This document shows positions 21,615 to 32,060 of a stretch of 36,274 nucleotides of DNA, in pieces; position 1 is the first letter of the stretch; each line of letters begins with the position of its first letter. Where the stretch lies: positions 1-36,274 of the forward strand of contig RMBW01000187.1 of NCBI GenBank assembly GCA_004009845.1. The letters run 5' to 3'. Both the position numbers and the translations under genes were made by a program. A model generated the notes under the pieces. That model did not search any database, was not told the DNA's origin, and saw nothing but the letters and a program-made list of their open reading frames with translations. This stretch comes from Davidsoniella eucalypti. Taxonomy: Eukaryota > Ascomycota > Sordariomycetes > Microascales > Ceratocystidaceae.

Positions 21615-22157
21615 TCAGTACTCACTGATGCTATCGACTGCGACCATGGATTTGAGGACGTACGTTCGTTTGCTGGCCTAGGCTGGTCTTCGCTACGTTC
21701 TGGCGTGGTCCCAGTAAAACGAACGACTTTCGAGCTAGGAACTCACGCAGGGCTAGCCTAGCCTATAGCCTGGACTACCCAGAAAGCGGCCGTGCGAAGA
21801 TAGTGGATTGCCTCTTTTGTTTCTATCAAGGGAACGTCTCGTAGTACCACTTTACACGTTTATTTTACATCTCTCTTCCTTCAGCAGCTTCTACGGGTCT
21901 CGTAGCTGCTGGGCGGCCTGTCATCTTCTTTGGACGCTCTAATTCCATGATTTCCCAATTGATGCGAATGGAGTGATGCTTGCAGATGCACCCCCCCCAT
22001 CCGGCCGTGGGCGATGCACCGCTAGACGATTCCCTTGAAATGGCACGCAGCAAGATCTGCTCTGCTCTGCTCTGGATGCATCTTATCCATTCCCCTTGGC
22101 TCTCGCTGGCTAGGCTCCCGATGGAACTCCCTGAGCCCTGCGATGGCACGGTAGGCA

Positions 22158-22243
22158 ATGAGGTGAGGTGCACATACATATATACACTGAGATAGAGATG
22201 AGGTGAGGTGAGTCGACTGTGAGTTCATAAAATGAGGTGAGTG
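22158..22243. repeat. Interspersed GAGGTGAGGTG direct repeats
   Basis: ATGAGGTGAGGTG occurs at 22158-22170 and again at 22198-22210, with a shorter ATGAGGTGAGTG at 22232-22243. The spacing between starts is 40 and 34 bp. They lie about 1.05 kb upstream of PDC. A CTCTG tandem run (about 22055-22073) is just to the left. Whether they bind a factor or are slippage products cannot be told from sequence. Confidence 0.7.
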
Positions 22244-24317
22244 ACTTAAGCGAGGGCACCCCTTGTATGTAGTAACACACCAAGCGGAATTCATTCAAGG
22301 GAATTGGCGGAAAGCCTGGGCCTAAACTGTGCCAGCACTGCGTTACAACAGCTGATTTTTTGCTGCTCTGCTCCGGGAATTATGTGATCTATCTCATACA
22401 TGAAAGAGGGCCTCTTCGTGTTCACTTCTCTGCGCCGGCATCGTCTGCGCCTTGTAGATGAAGCTGCTTTGTGGCCATTGCCATTCTCTATTGCATTGTC
22501 ACAGAATGTAGAATCGAGGGCTCTTTTCGTTTTGCTATGTTATGCCCGGTAAAAAGCCGAGACTCCGTTGGGCACTAGTAGTACTGTATCTGTATATTCT
22601 TAGTGCAGGCTATCCATAGCCCACCAAGAGAAGCTCGTCAAGCAGCATAGCAAGCCGATGGCCCGAACGGGCATGTGTCCTCGTCTGCTCTGGCTTCTCT
22701 CTCTTCTCTTTCTCTGGAATATCCGAGCCTCAAGTAGACTGTGTGCTATATCGTAGCCAGGCGAAATCCACTAAAGCACCGAATCACAAGGCACAGGTCC
22801 GACATTCGGCGTATCCACGGTTTAAATACGTGTGTCTGTATTAAACAAGTATCAGCATAGCAAAAAGGGACAAAAAGCAGCTGATAACTATGCATTGTGT
22901 TTCCGGGAGCGACGATAAGACGAATAAAACCCTGCTGCCATCACGGTGCTAGTTATGGCTGCTTTTTTTCCTTGGAGCGTTCTATCTAAGAATTATGCCG
23001 ACTGTGACATTGGATGTGCTTCGTCAGAAGATCATAAGATATTTGCATGGCCCAATCTGCGACTTGACAGAATTGCGTACGGCTTAACCAGGAACCAAAG
23101 CCGCATATTTCCCTTTTCTTGCCGTTTTGCTAGTTGACCCTACCAAAAATAAGGGATTGCACTGCTGATTACTAACGCAAAGCCCGCACTTTAAAGGGAT
23201 TTTAGTGGCGTTGATATCGTGTGATTTTCGTCACTGCAGGAAGCTAAGACCCCTCGCCTGATCTTGAGCCTCTACGTAAACAAGAGAGAAAAAAGAAAAA
23301 AAGAGCCTCAATCGCAAGGACCAGAAAACCGGCTCTTTATCGTAACCATGAGCTTCGACCATGCTCTATTATTGGCCCAGAGAATAGTGACGCTAAGAGC
23401 TAGCTATCTATGTTCTCTCTTCTTAATCTTTCGTCATAGTTTTTATTCTTATCAGAGCTACTGAACACTAGCGATACCGTCTATAACATCTGACTCCACA
23501 ATTAGTGAATAATATTTAAAATGTTGCTGCTGCTTGACTGAAATACGCAGTTAGTAGACCAAATGTAGGTGTGATTGCGGCTCATTGTATACTTTTGACC
23601 TATTCAATACATATATTCTCGAATTTTATTAATGATGTCGGCATTTCATTTCAAACAAAAAAGTCACACCATGCAAACTTGCGGCTCTTTTTCTTCTCCA
23701 TGGACAGTGTCCCCTACTTTCTTGTTGACATCCACCCCCTGCCTTGAGAATATGCATACATATACATAGTAGCTGTATTTAAAGGGCATGCCCCTTCTTT
23801 GAATGTCATGCTATATCTGTAAGTATTGCATCGAATGATCGAGTAACGTACGTGCCATCGGCAATCGAGAGCTTCATATTTTTCAGATTTTCACTGCACA
23901 TCTGCATGGAGAATCCCGGGTGATCATAATATGCCTGTCTTTGGTGACATCTAAAGGGCGTGCTTGATCCAACACAGTGATGAGGTAGCATACTAGCCGT
24001 GTACAGCCATATCTCCATGACTGTGACTAAGTTGATAAACACTGTAATAGCCAATCCAAGATTTTAAATGGGTACTATATGCACATCTACTGATGATACA
24101 TGTGTAAACATTCACAGAAATATTTGAGATGAGATTATAAATTCAATACATCATGATATATAGAGACAAATGTTGTACAAGGTGATATCTAAAAGGGGAC
24201 GGCGGATAAGACAATGGATAAAGTCGTAGAAAGTTCGCATTGTATTTATGATCGATCATAGCGACCACTCATATATACCGGCGACACTACTAGTTGAACT
24301 GTATTTCATATCTGTAC

Positions 24318-25156
24318 TTAGTCACACCGTCCGTCCTTCCAACCAGTCCGCCAACGCTCCTCCCACTTGGAGCAATCGAACACCGGCTTACCCAACTTGG
24401 TATTAACTTCATTGTGCGCACCACACAACCAATTACCAAAGTCAGAGCGGCTCTCAACCCGGGGTGAATCTCGGGCAATATAAGTCTGGAAGTCCTCCGC
24501 GCAAACCCAGCACGGGTACAGCTTAGAGAAGAGCTTTACAAAGGATAGCAAGTCGTTCTTTTCGTCTGGCGAGGGACGCTCGGGATACGTTGCGGCGATC
24601 GAGTGAAGAAGTGTCCACGATGATCTTCCTAGAACCTCGACGTCAGGGGGACAGTCTTTAGTGACAGCTTTGGGTGCATCAGTCAACTTTAGGGTTGACT
24701 TTGTTTGTGATGCCCATGAGGCAAACGATGTGCACGAACGACAACTAGACAGTGTTAGTGACTCTTTGGCTTGTGATATAATACCAGTAACGGAAGAAGA
24801 TGGGCCAGATATACTTCCGAAAATTGATGAAGCAAGAATCCATATGTTGGCGAAGAAAAGATACAAAGGGCCTATCTAGTAAAGCATATTTCTTTCACGA
24901 TATTATTCCGGCTTATATGCGTCATGATTTGCGGAAAATATGTGGAAAATGAACTAGCTTCAACGAACGAACGGGGGGGGGGGTCAGGACAAAATCCAAC
25001 TTACGGTTTACCGTCCTTGCCTAACACAACACCCTTGGGGAACTTCTTGGGAGTGTTAGGACTGACGACAGCAGCGGCTGTTGCAGGCATAGCACTGGCT
25101 TGTGCCGAATCTTGCTGCTGGGTCTGTGAATTGTTGTTGTCGCTTTCGGAAGCCAT
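24318..25156 (-). CDS. ERV1: Erv1/ALR-type FAD-linked sulfhydryl oxidase, two exons
   Basis: Exons 25156-25005 and 24744-24318 encode 192 residues, close to yeast Erv1 (189). The protein works in the mitochondrial intermembrane space, reoxidising Mia40 and passing electrons to cytochrome c or oxygen, and also affects cytosolic iron-sulfur protein maturation. Seen: a Gln/Ala-rich N-terminus; the shuttle pair CRSC (52-55), with the intron placed just before the first Cys; LGRSSWTLLHSIAATYPE (89-106) of the FAD-binding helix; the redox-active YPCWVC (Cys129/Cys132); the structural pair Cys158/Cys175; and CGAHNEVNTKLGKP contacting FAD. No hydrophobic signal or membrane segment is visible, which fits Erv1 and not the ER paralogue Erv2. 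The intron is 260 nt and contains an 11-C run (24973-24983 on the other strand) about 20 nt from the donor. It is divergently arranged with HEM4. Confidence 0.94.
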
Positions 25157-26039
25157 AATGTGAGCTTGATGTTAGACCAACTGTTGACGGATAATCTCGC
25201 AGGGGGGAAGAATATCTTGGATTTAGTGATTTGTCCTATTTCCTGATACTTTCAGTCTTGTTTTTTTTGATATTGGTCCGCCCTTATGAAATGATAGGGT
25301 TGTGTTACTGAAGGGTTGTCGTAGTGCCAAACTGTGATATATGAGAGAAAGAGAGTGTGAATTTTCCGATATAATACCAAACAATCTTCCGTGATATTAA
25401 AGCACTATAGCTTCGTGGGATGTTGTGGACTGTTAGATTTGGAGTTGACCAGAAAAGACTATAGGGCAATGAGATAGAGCAAGATAACTAATAGAGAAAA
25501 AAGACAATGAACCAGATATAGTGTCGTGTAATGATGATAGCTCGGTCTTTACTTGATGTCAAGAATTGTAGGTGTCTTCGTTTTGTTGATTGGTCAGCGA
25601 GATCAATGTAACGCACTGGGAATGCTCTAAGCTCTTCTTTTTACCATGAAATATTCTAGCGTAGTTTTACCGCTCTTACCTAATCAGGCCCACCCAGAAA
25701 TGAGGTCACTTTGGATTTCATAAGTTAGTTGTATTGGAATTTTATGAATGAAGAACTATGAACTAAAGGAAAGTTGTCCCTGCGGTTTATATCAATTGAC
25801 GAAACGATAAAGAAATCAAGTTTGTTGATGTCTTCGTTGCGTTTGGTATCTATATCTACTAGCTGACTTAAGATTCCTAATAGTGCTGTGTCTTGCATTA
25901 CTCTACACTCTTTGGTATCACAAACAATACCCTAGACACGCTCTGAATCTTGAGCAAACATCACTTTGTATATTTCACGGGGCGTGATAGAATTCTGAGT
26001 GTCTCTTATTCCTTGAATCGAACAAAACACCTCTAAAAA
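25157..26039. promoter_or_regulatory. Divergent ERV1-HEM4 intergenic promoter region
   Basis: 883 bp separate the two start codons. CCAAT boxes are present on the minus strand at 25276-25272 (about 116 bp before the ERV1 start) and 25593-25589 (near the middle). A CAACCCTA telo-box-like octamer lies at 25302-25295. In fungi the CCAAT-binding complex controls respiratory and haem genes, with HapX under iron limitation; no matching HapX half-site was obvious next to these boxes. An A-run immediately before the HEM4 ATG gives a favourable start context. Confidence 0.5.
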
Positions 26040-27185
26040 ATGACCACTCTCACACCTTCTCAGGCCAATGATCCTGACAAGATCCCCGTCTTACTCCTAA
26101 AGACTGCATCAACTCCCACCGACGCCTACCAGGACCTCTTCGACTCTTCGCCATCTTTACCGGATACCCCCAAAACATCAGGCTACCATTTCGACCCCCA
26201 TTTTGTTCCGGTCTTGCAGCACCGTTTTGACGACGATGGGATCATGAAGTTGGCCAACCTGTTACGGGAGGGGAGCATTGGAAGTAATATAAATTGCAAG
26301 TATGGCGGCCTTATCTTTACTTCTCAGCGAGCTGTTGAAGCGTTCGGTCATGTTTTGGCAGAGGGACGTAAGGGTACGAACCATTCTATATTCGGCGTGT
26401 CACTCATTTTGATCTGCGTTGTTTTCTATGGCACTACACCCTACTTGTTTCTACCTTGATATTGGTGTATTGTTTCACCCTACGTCACCAAAAGACTATA
26501 TGTTTGTACATTCGCTAATGATATAACCATAGAACACGGGAGCTCTTGGCCCGTTGGCCTGAGTGATGTCCCATTTTATAGCGTCGGCCCTGCCACGACC
26601 CGTGCGCTTGCGGCGTCAGCAGAGCCCGGTGCTTCATTCCAAATATTTGGTGAGGAGACTGGCAATGGCGAGGCCTTATCTAAATACATGTTGGAGCACT
26701 ATCGCACATGGTATCCCGAGCGCGAGATACTTCCCAGTCTTCTGTTTTCCGTCGGCGAACAGCGTCGCGATATCATCCCAAAAACTCTGATGAACCCTGC
26801 GCTCCCCGCCAACCAACGCATTGGCGTCGATGAATTGGTCGTCTATGGGACCTGCGAAATGGCATCGTTTGAGAGCGATATGAAGGCCATACTGAAGAGA
26901 TACACTCAGCATCAAGATGTGCCTGTCAAAGTTATCTGGGTTGTTGTGTTTTCACCCACGGGCTGTGATGGTCTACTACGCAGTATGAATGCCCTCGGTC
27001 TTGATGGTAGATATGTTCCGGGCCAGGCAGATCCGCGTATATTAGTGGCTACAATTGGACCGACGACACGAGCACATCTCGTAGATAACTTTGGGTATGA
27101 ACCGCATGTGAGTGCTGCTAAGCCTAGTCCAACAGGGGTTTATAGTGGCATAGTAGAACACATGGCCAAGCATGAGGTCCAATAG
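26040..27185 (+). CDS. HEM4: Uroporphyrinogen-III synthase, two exons
   Basis: Exons 26040-26367 and 26533-27185 encode 326 residues; the intron is 165 nt (GTAAGG donor, CCATAG acceptor, phase 1). The enzyme closes hydroxymethylbilane to uroporphyrinogen III with inversion of ring D, the fourth step of haem synthesis, in the cytosol. Seen: PVLLLKT at the N-terminus, YGGLIFTSQRAVEAF (about 98-112), the loop HGSSWPVGLSDVPFYSVGPATTRAL after the splice site, GEETGNGEALSKYML, LLFSVGEQRRDIIPKTL, LVVYGTCEM, WVVVFSPTGCDGLLRSM and the C-terminal IGPTTRAHLVDNFGYEPHV followed by AAKPSPTGVYSGI. These are the two interleaved lobes of the HEM4 fold in the expected order. AATAAA at 27274-27279 is a plausible poly(A) signal 90 nt after the stop. 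Confidence 0.94.
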
Positions 27186-28562
27186 TGTCAAATAATGATA
27201 CATGTGTAGCCTATATGGAGGTATACTTACATGCACTCTACTGGTCATATTGCAAGAAACGTAGAAACGGCTCAATAAACAAACAGTTTTAAAATGAAAC
27301 TTGGCCAATAATACATACTTGACAGGAGGTTTTCGTATTGTCACGTAGTTTATATCATGATCTAGACCCAACTGAAACAACGCCATTAGGCCATTTGTTT
27401 TCCTGGTTGGGCTGGTTTAGTCACACATGAGACCGAGGCGGTCGCAAACGAATCCTGGTGTGGGCAAATGATGTATATTCTATTCGTTGATACAGGCCAG
27501 ATTTCTTGTTGGATTGGCTGTGACTGTGACTTGGCATTGAAACATCCAGGTTTTCCATCATGAATCAACGGTTTGTGCTGGCAGTTTTAGACATAGCCGG
27601 TAGCTTTGATAACTGCTCCATTGACTGGTTCACTTACTCTCTTGTTGTCAATGGCTCTTTGTTTCTGCCGGTAAAAGCCGTTTCGGTATTTTTTAGTTCT
27701 GGTGTACAACTATTTTTGGTCATTATTTTCTGACAAAGCCTTGATTTTGGTGATCTAAAATAGGCGCTGAAGAAATAACGACTAACTAGTATGTACAAAT
27801 ATAGCGACATCATTTCTAATACACTTATAAAATCAATGCACAAAGTAATCATCCGTTCTTTTGAGAGTTGTTGCAGATCTACTACCAACATTTCTTTCAC
27901 CGCTTTCTTAGCCATTTTCCTCCTCTTTTTTATTCTCTCTTCTTGCTGCTACATCGTTTTCTGCCCACAATCAATATACCGCTAGTAAAGTCTATTTGTC
28001 TAATATATTCAATCCATCTACAGATACCTACAAAATGCCGACCGCTACATAAAAAGAGAGCTCAATTAGCCAAATAATAACAATACTAAACGCAAACTGT
28101 GTTTAGTTTAATTCTGCCCACTCGGACTTAGCGCTGACGCTGTTTTCTCAAAGCTTCCGCATAGAATACCGGCCAAACCCAAAACTACAAGCTTGCAGCT
28201 GTTCTATTTCATCGCAGATTGGACAAGGCAAATCAATAACTCCATCACAAAGAACACCGAAAGTGTCTAGAAATTCGAGCATCTGTCTTAATAAAGCAGA
28301 ATCTGTAACCTGATTTATTCTAACCAAACCCTATCGCTTCCGGCTATAACCTTTATTTCTACGCCTCGTATCATCTTTTCCGCCCCGCCCTCTCCGCGGG
28401 ATAAACTTCGACCAACCCCACCTAGCTTGACAGACAACCGGAAGAAGCCTTTCACCGACCGCCTCCGTAAATTAGCCAAAAGAAGGTCTCTCCGACGACT
28501 CCGGCTTCAAACTTCAACCTCCTTCACTCTATATACCGAAGATCCCGTCAACTTTATCTACC
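27186..28562. other. Intergenic region between HEM4 and OXR1
   Basis: Both flanking genes read rightward, so this 1.38 kb holds the HEM4 3' UTR and the OXR1 promoter. Open frames here are at most 114 codons without family features. An AAACCCTA octamer lies at 28326-28333, about 230 bp before the OXR1 start, and the sequence from about 28370 onward becomes C-rich, as expected for a fungal leader. No other element was recognised. Confidence 0.5.
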
Positions 28563-29688
28563 ATGTGGGAGCTCCTACGACGCTTCTCGCAAGATCCTAC
28601 GCATCCCAACGGCTCACCGTCGCGGAGCCTCTCCTCGTCGTCATCTTCCGTGCTGCGCCGATCGTCGCCTAGCTCTAGTGCATATGCCTCGCCTACAGCG
28701 CCTTCCTTCGGCACTAGCGCAACCTTTCCACCGACAGCGCGCCATGCCTTGCCCCCCCGAAACAACAATAGAAATAGTAACTCCACATCTTCCTATGGCG
28801 GTGGGGGCTCACGACAACCACCTCGGCGTGTGATTTCGCCGTTTCGCCCGCCGCCATTAGACCCGATAGCTCTGTATGGATACAAAGCTTCGACGCCGCC
28901 CAGTGCGAGGCTGCTAAGTGTGGCGCTGGCAGAGGAAATCCGCATCATGGTGCCAGAGCGCTTGAAGCTGGCGGACGCTTGGCGCATGGTGTATAGCCTG
29001 GAACAGGATGGCGCAAGTCTGGCCACGCTCTATAACAAAGCAAGAGAATTCGAAGGACAGCGCGTGGGGTTTGTCTTGGTGGTACACGATAGCGATGGAG
29101 GTGTAAGTTATAAACCACAATCCGACTATGACCTCGAACCTGTTGTGAGGTTTATTTCTCTACAGGAACATACATGCCTGTCGAGATACTTAAGCGATAT
29201 TCTAGATATGATAGACACTTGAACTAATCAATATCCCTCTACAGACGTTCGGTGGCTATCTCAACGAATTCCCACGCCCGGCGCCCTCATATTTCGGCAA
29301 CGGCGAATGCTTCCTCTGGCGCGCCTCTATTCTTGCGCCTTTACCCCCACCGCCATCAGCAGACACTACTAATGCCTCACGAAGTACTACCATCAACTCC
29401 ACACGACCAACATCTTCCACCGCCACCGCATCATCTATTACTCCCGATCCATTCGAATCTCTTCGTTTCAAAGCATTCCCATACAGTGGCGAGAACGATT
29501 ATTGTATCAACTGCGAAGCTGGGTTCTTGAGCTTGGGTGCTGGCGGTGGCCACTACGGTCTATGGATCGATAGCTCTCTCGAACGCGGTCATAGTTCGTC
29601 GTGCGATACATTCGGAAACGAGGCTCTTTCAGATGAAGGCGAGAAGTTTAGCATCGTCGGGCTAGAGCTCTGGGTTGTTGGTGCATAG
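28563..29688 (+). CDS. OXR1: OXR1-like TLDc-domain protein, two exons
   Basis: Exons 28563-29102 and 29245-29688 encode 327 residues; the 142-nt intron has a GTAAGT donor and a CTACAG acceptor in phase 0. The second exon has no internal ATG in frame, so it is easy to miss. TLDc proteins protect against oxidative damage, and yeast Oxr1 promotes disassembly of the vacuolar V-ATPase. Seen: a Ser/Pro/Asn-rich N-terminal 100 residues, then the TLDc domain from about 115 to the end: ARLLSVALAEEIRIMVPERL, WRMVYSLEQDGASLATLY, VGFVLVVHDSDGG joined to TFGGYLNEFPRP, SYFGNGECFLWR, FKAFPYSGENDYCI, LSLGAGGGHYGLWIDSSLERG and the closing DTFGNEALSDEGEKF with a VGLELWVVGA end. A Ser/Thr-rich insert of about 45 residues follows the ECFLWR strand. 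It is convergent with the MAP kinase. Confidence 0.93.
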
Positions 29689-30404
29689 TGAATGAAGTGG
29701 TACCACTACAACACACAACGACGGTCTATTCCGTTGTTTCGTTTCTTGGCTTGATTCTTTGACATGTTCTATTTTCTTTCTCGTTACGATATCCCAAGAA
29801 TGGGGTTTTTGATCAATGGGTTCAAAGCCCATAGCTAGTGTTCATGGCGTTTTCTTTTTTTTTCTTTCCTCTTCTTTTTCGTCTTATTATATGACAGGTA
29901 TATATACCCAAGTCAGACACAACTGACAAGTACAACCCCTACTTCAGAATGTAGAGGTTGTTTCTTATAGTTTCTAGTATTTCGAGAAGAGTTCTTTGCT
30001 TCACACTATATATACCAATGCCATATATCTGCTGTCTCGATAGTACGTAATCGCATTGACAGACATGTCTACTTTCAAAATACCCCCAAATAAAAATATT
30101 ATGTCGTCTTTCTTTTACTTTACCAACCCTTTCAAGTCACTAGCATGGCCAGTACGAATTTGAAAACTATGTTTTTTTTAATGTTGTGGAAAGCAGATGT
30201 GTATGTCCGTCTTCATTACTAGGTATCTTTTGAAGAAGAAAACAAAATATCTCCCTCGTCTAAATAAAACAAAAAATATGATGCTTGGTTTGATGGTGTA
30301 TTTCCGTCCCAATACGACTGATCTAAGCACCCAATACACGCTTGTATATCCAATTAAATTCTCTTAACGTAAAAATCAAGCTTCTCCCCTCTGAAGTCCT
30401 GCGT
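29689..30404. other. Convergent 3' region between OXR1 and the MAP kinase
   Basis: 716 bp of AT-rich sequence between two converging stop codons. AATAAA occurs on the plus strand at 30089-30094 and again near 30265, either of which could end the OXR1 transcript. A T-rich pyrimidine run lies at about 29850-29880. No coding frame or structured RNA was recognised. Confidence 0.6.
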
Positions 30405-31780
30405 CTACCGCATGATCTCTTGGTAGATCAGCTGCTTTAGTTGTTCCTTGGTTAGGTTATCCTTGTGCTTGTCAAAGTCGAAGAACTCCTCGGGAATCGG
30501 GGGAGCAGTTGGTTCATCTTCGGGGTCGTGGTAGGGCTCTAGGTATGGGTGCTTAAGGGCCTCCTCGACGGTGATACGCTTAACGGGGTTGAATGCCAAC
30601 AGCTTCTCGAGCAGGTCAAGAGCCAAATCCGACGACTTGGGGAACAGGGTCCGGAAAGGAACCTTCTTCTTGAAAGGCAAAGACCGAATGTACTCGCGGG
30701 CACGGCGCGACTTGATGCCGTAGTAATCTTCCATAGTAGGGGTACCCAGAACGTCCAAAATCAAGGTAAGTTGATGGTGGTCTGAAGTAGACATAGTTAG
30801 CAACAATGATCTTGATTATTCGGTTCATAGACAATTACTTACAATCCTTTCCGGGGAACAGAGGCTTGCCGCTCAGCATCTCTGCCAAGATACAGCCAAC
30901 AGACCACACGTCAATGGCCTTGGTGTATTCCTTGAAGGTAAGCATAATCTCGGGGGCACGATACCAACGGGTAGCGACGTATTCTGTCATGAAACCCGAG
31001 TTGTCTTCCTGGGAGGCGGCTGAACGGGCGAGACCGAAATCGCAAACCTTCAGATCGCAGTTGGCGTTCAGAAGCAGGTTGGATGGTTTCAGATCACGGT
31101 GGAGGACATTGGCGGAGTGCATGGCCTTTAGCGCACGGAGAGTCTGGTAGATAAAGTACTGGCAGTGATCATCGGATAGATCCTGGGTACGGATAACACG
31201 GTGCATATCGGTCTCCATGAGCTCCTATAAAACGAGAGAAACAAGGCCAATAGTTAGTGACATTGTCGGCAGACGCGGCGCAAAGGCCATCGTTATGAAC
31301 TCATAAGGAACGCCTGGCAAAGAAAGCAAGACATGCAGATTTCCCTTGCCGGGCTAGAGAGGGGGCAACTTCGTTGCAGCATAGATTGGTTGCTTGTCTT
31401 ACCTGAATCAGGTACACTTCGTTGAAGGAATCATAGCTCCGTGGCTTCTGGATATCCAGGATAGAAATGATGTTCTCGTGGTTGAAGTAGCGTAGCAGCT
31501 TCATCTCACGAAGAGTTCTCAGGCAGAACATGGAGTGATCGAAGGGGGTAATCTTCTTGATGGCGACCTTTTGGCTAGAGGGCTTGTGAACGGCGGAGCT
31601 ATGCAGTTTCGAAATCACTGGTTAGCGCATGTAGCCGTGATAGGGCGATAGAGGGCCATCAACTTACCAAACAACACCATAGGCACCCTCGCCAACGACA
31701 TCCTGGATATCGTACTGCTCGCTGACGTTGAAAGAGATCTTGCGGGAGCCCTGGGCATTGGGAGCGTTGGAACGAGACAT
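30405..31780 (-). CDS. PMK1: Fus3/Kss1-class (Pmk1/Fmk1-type) MAP kinase, four exons
   Basis: Exons 31780-31668, 31598-31403, 31224-30843 and 30781-30405 encode 355 residues, as usual for this class. The kinase acts downstream of Ste11-Ste7 modules and phosphorylates Ste12-type factors; in filamentous fungi it controls hyphal fusion, mating, invasive growth and host or prey penetration. Seen: the N-terminal MSRSNAPNAQGSRKISFNVS; glycine loop GEGAYG (30-35, with the first splice site just after); Lys52 in VAIKKI; catalytic HRDLKPSN (His145, Asp147); DFG (165-167); the activation lip TEY (183-185); and the common-docking region EDEPTAPPIPEEFFDFDKHKD near the end. The class is indicated by the TEY lip, near-identity to known filamentous-fungal Pmk1/MpkB sequences as I know them, and the short C-terminus, unlike Slt2. 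Introns are 69, 178 and 61 nt. The start is the first in-frame ATG. Confidence 0.96.
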
Positions 31781-32060
31781 GTCGGGCTGATGATTTCTCG
31801 GGAAGCCTGCCGAGAAGGAAAAAGAAAAAGACAAGCGGGAAAGAAAAGGGACGGAAAAGAAATGCACGAATAAAATGGAGAAGAAAGAAAAAGATAAAAA
31901 GGAAGCTTCGAGAGAAAGAAGACCAGAAGCCGCAAGATAAATAAAGAAGGAAAAGCGGTCGAGCTTTAAGTGTATGTCTGTGAGCGAAGGAAAGCAAGAG
32001 TGTTTGTTTGGGCTGGGCCGGGCTAGGCTAGGCTAAGGGATCAGAGCTCTACAAAAAAGT
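31781..32060 (-). promoter_or_regulatory. CT-rich leader and promoter of the MAP kinase gene
   Basis: Read on the minus strand, the 200 bp before the start codon are dominated by C and T with many CTTTTT runs, the standard fungal leader signature. Upstream of it, at about 32010-32040, is a short tandem of GGCTA units (plus strand). Translation of the CT tract gives Phe/Ser/Leu-rich open frames that should not be taken for genes. No clear TATA box is seen near the expected position. Confidence 0.5.

Larger units (their letters stand above)
21256..24317. other. Intergenic region between PDC and ERV1
   Basis: About 3 kb with no credible coding frame; all open frames are 104 codons or shorter without family features. 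The right part should be PDC upstream control sequence, since PDC reads leftward from 21122. The left-reading ERV1 gene ends at 24318, so its 3' UTR also lies here. Besides the microsatellite and the GAGGT repeats there is a C8 run at about 21987, and the sequence becomes AT-rich from about 23500 to 24300. Confidence 0.5.

Noticed and set aside
31664..31867. An in-frame N-terminal extension of the MAP kinase starting at 31867.
   Set aside because: The codon there is GTG, not ATG, and the extension is translated CT-rich leader. The family N-terminus fits the ATG at 31780.
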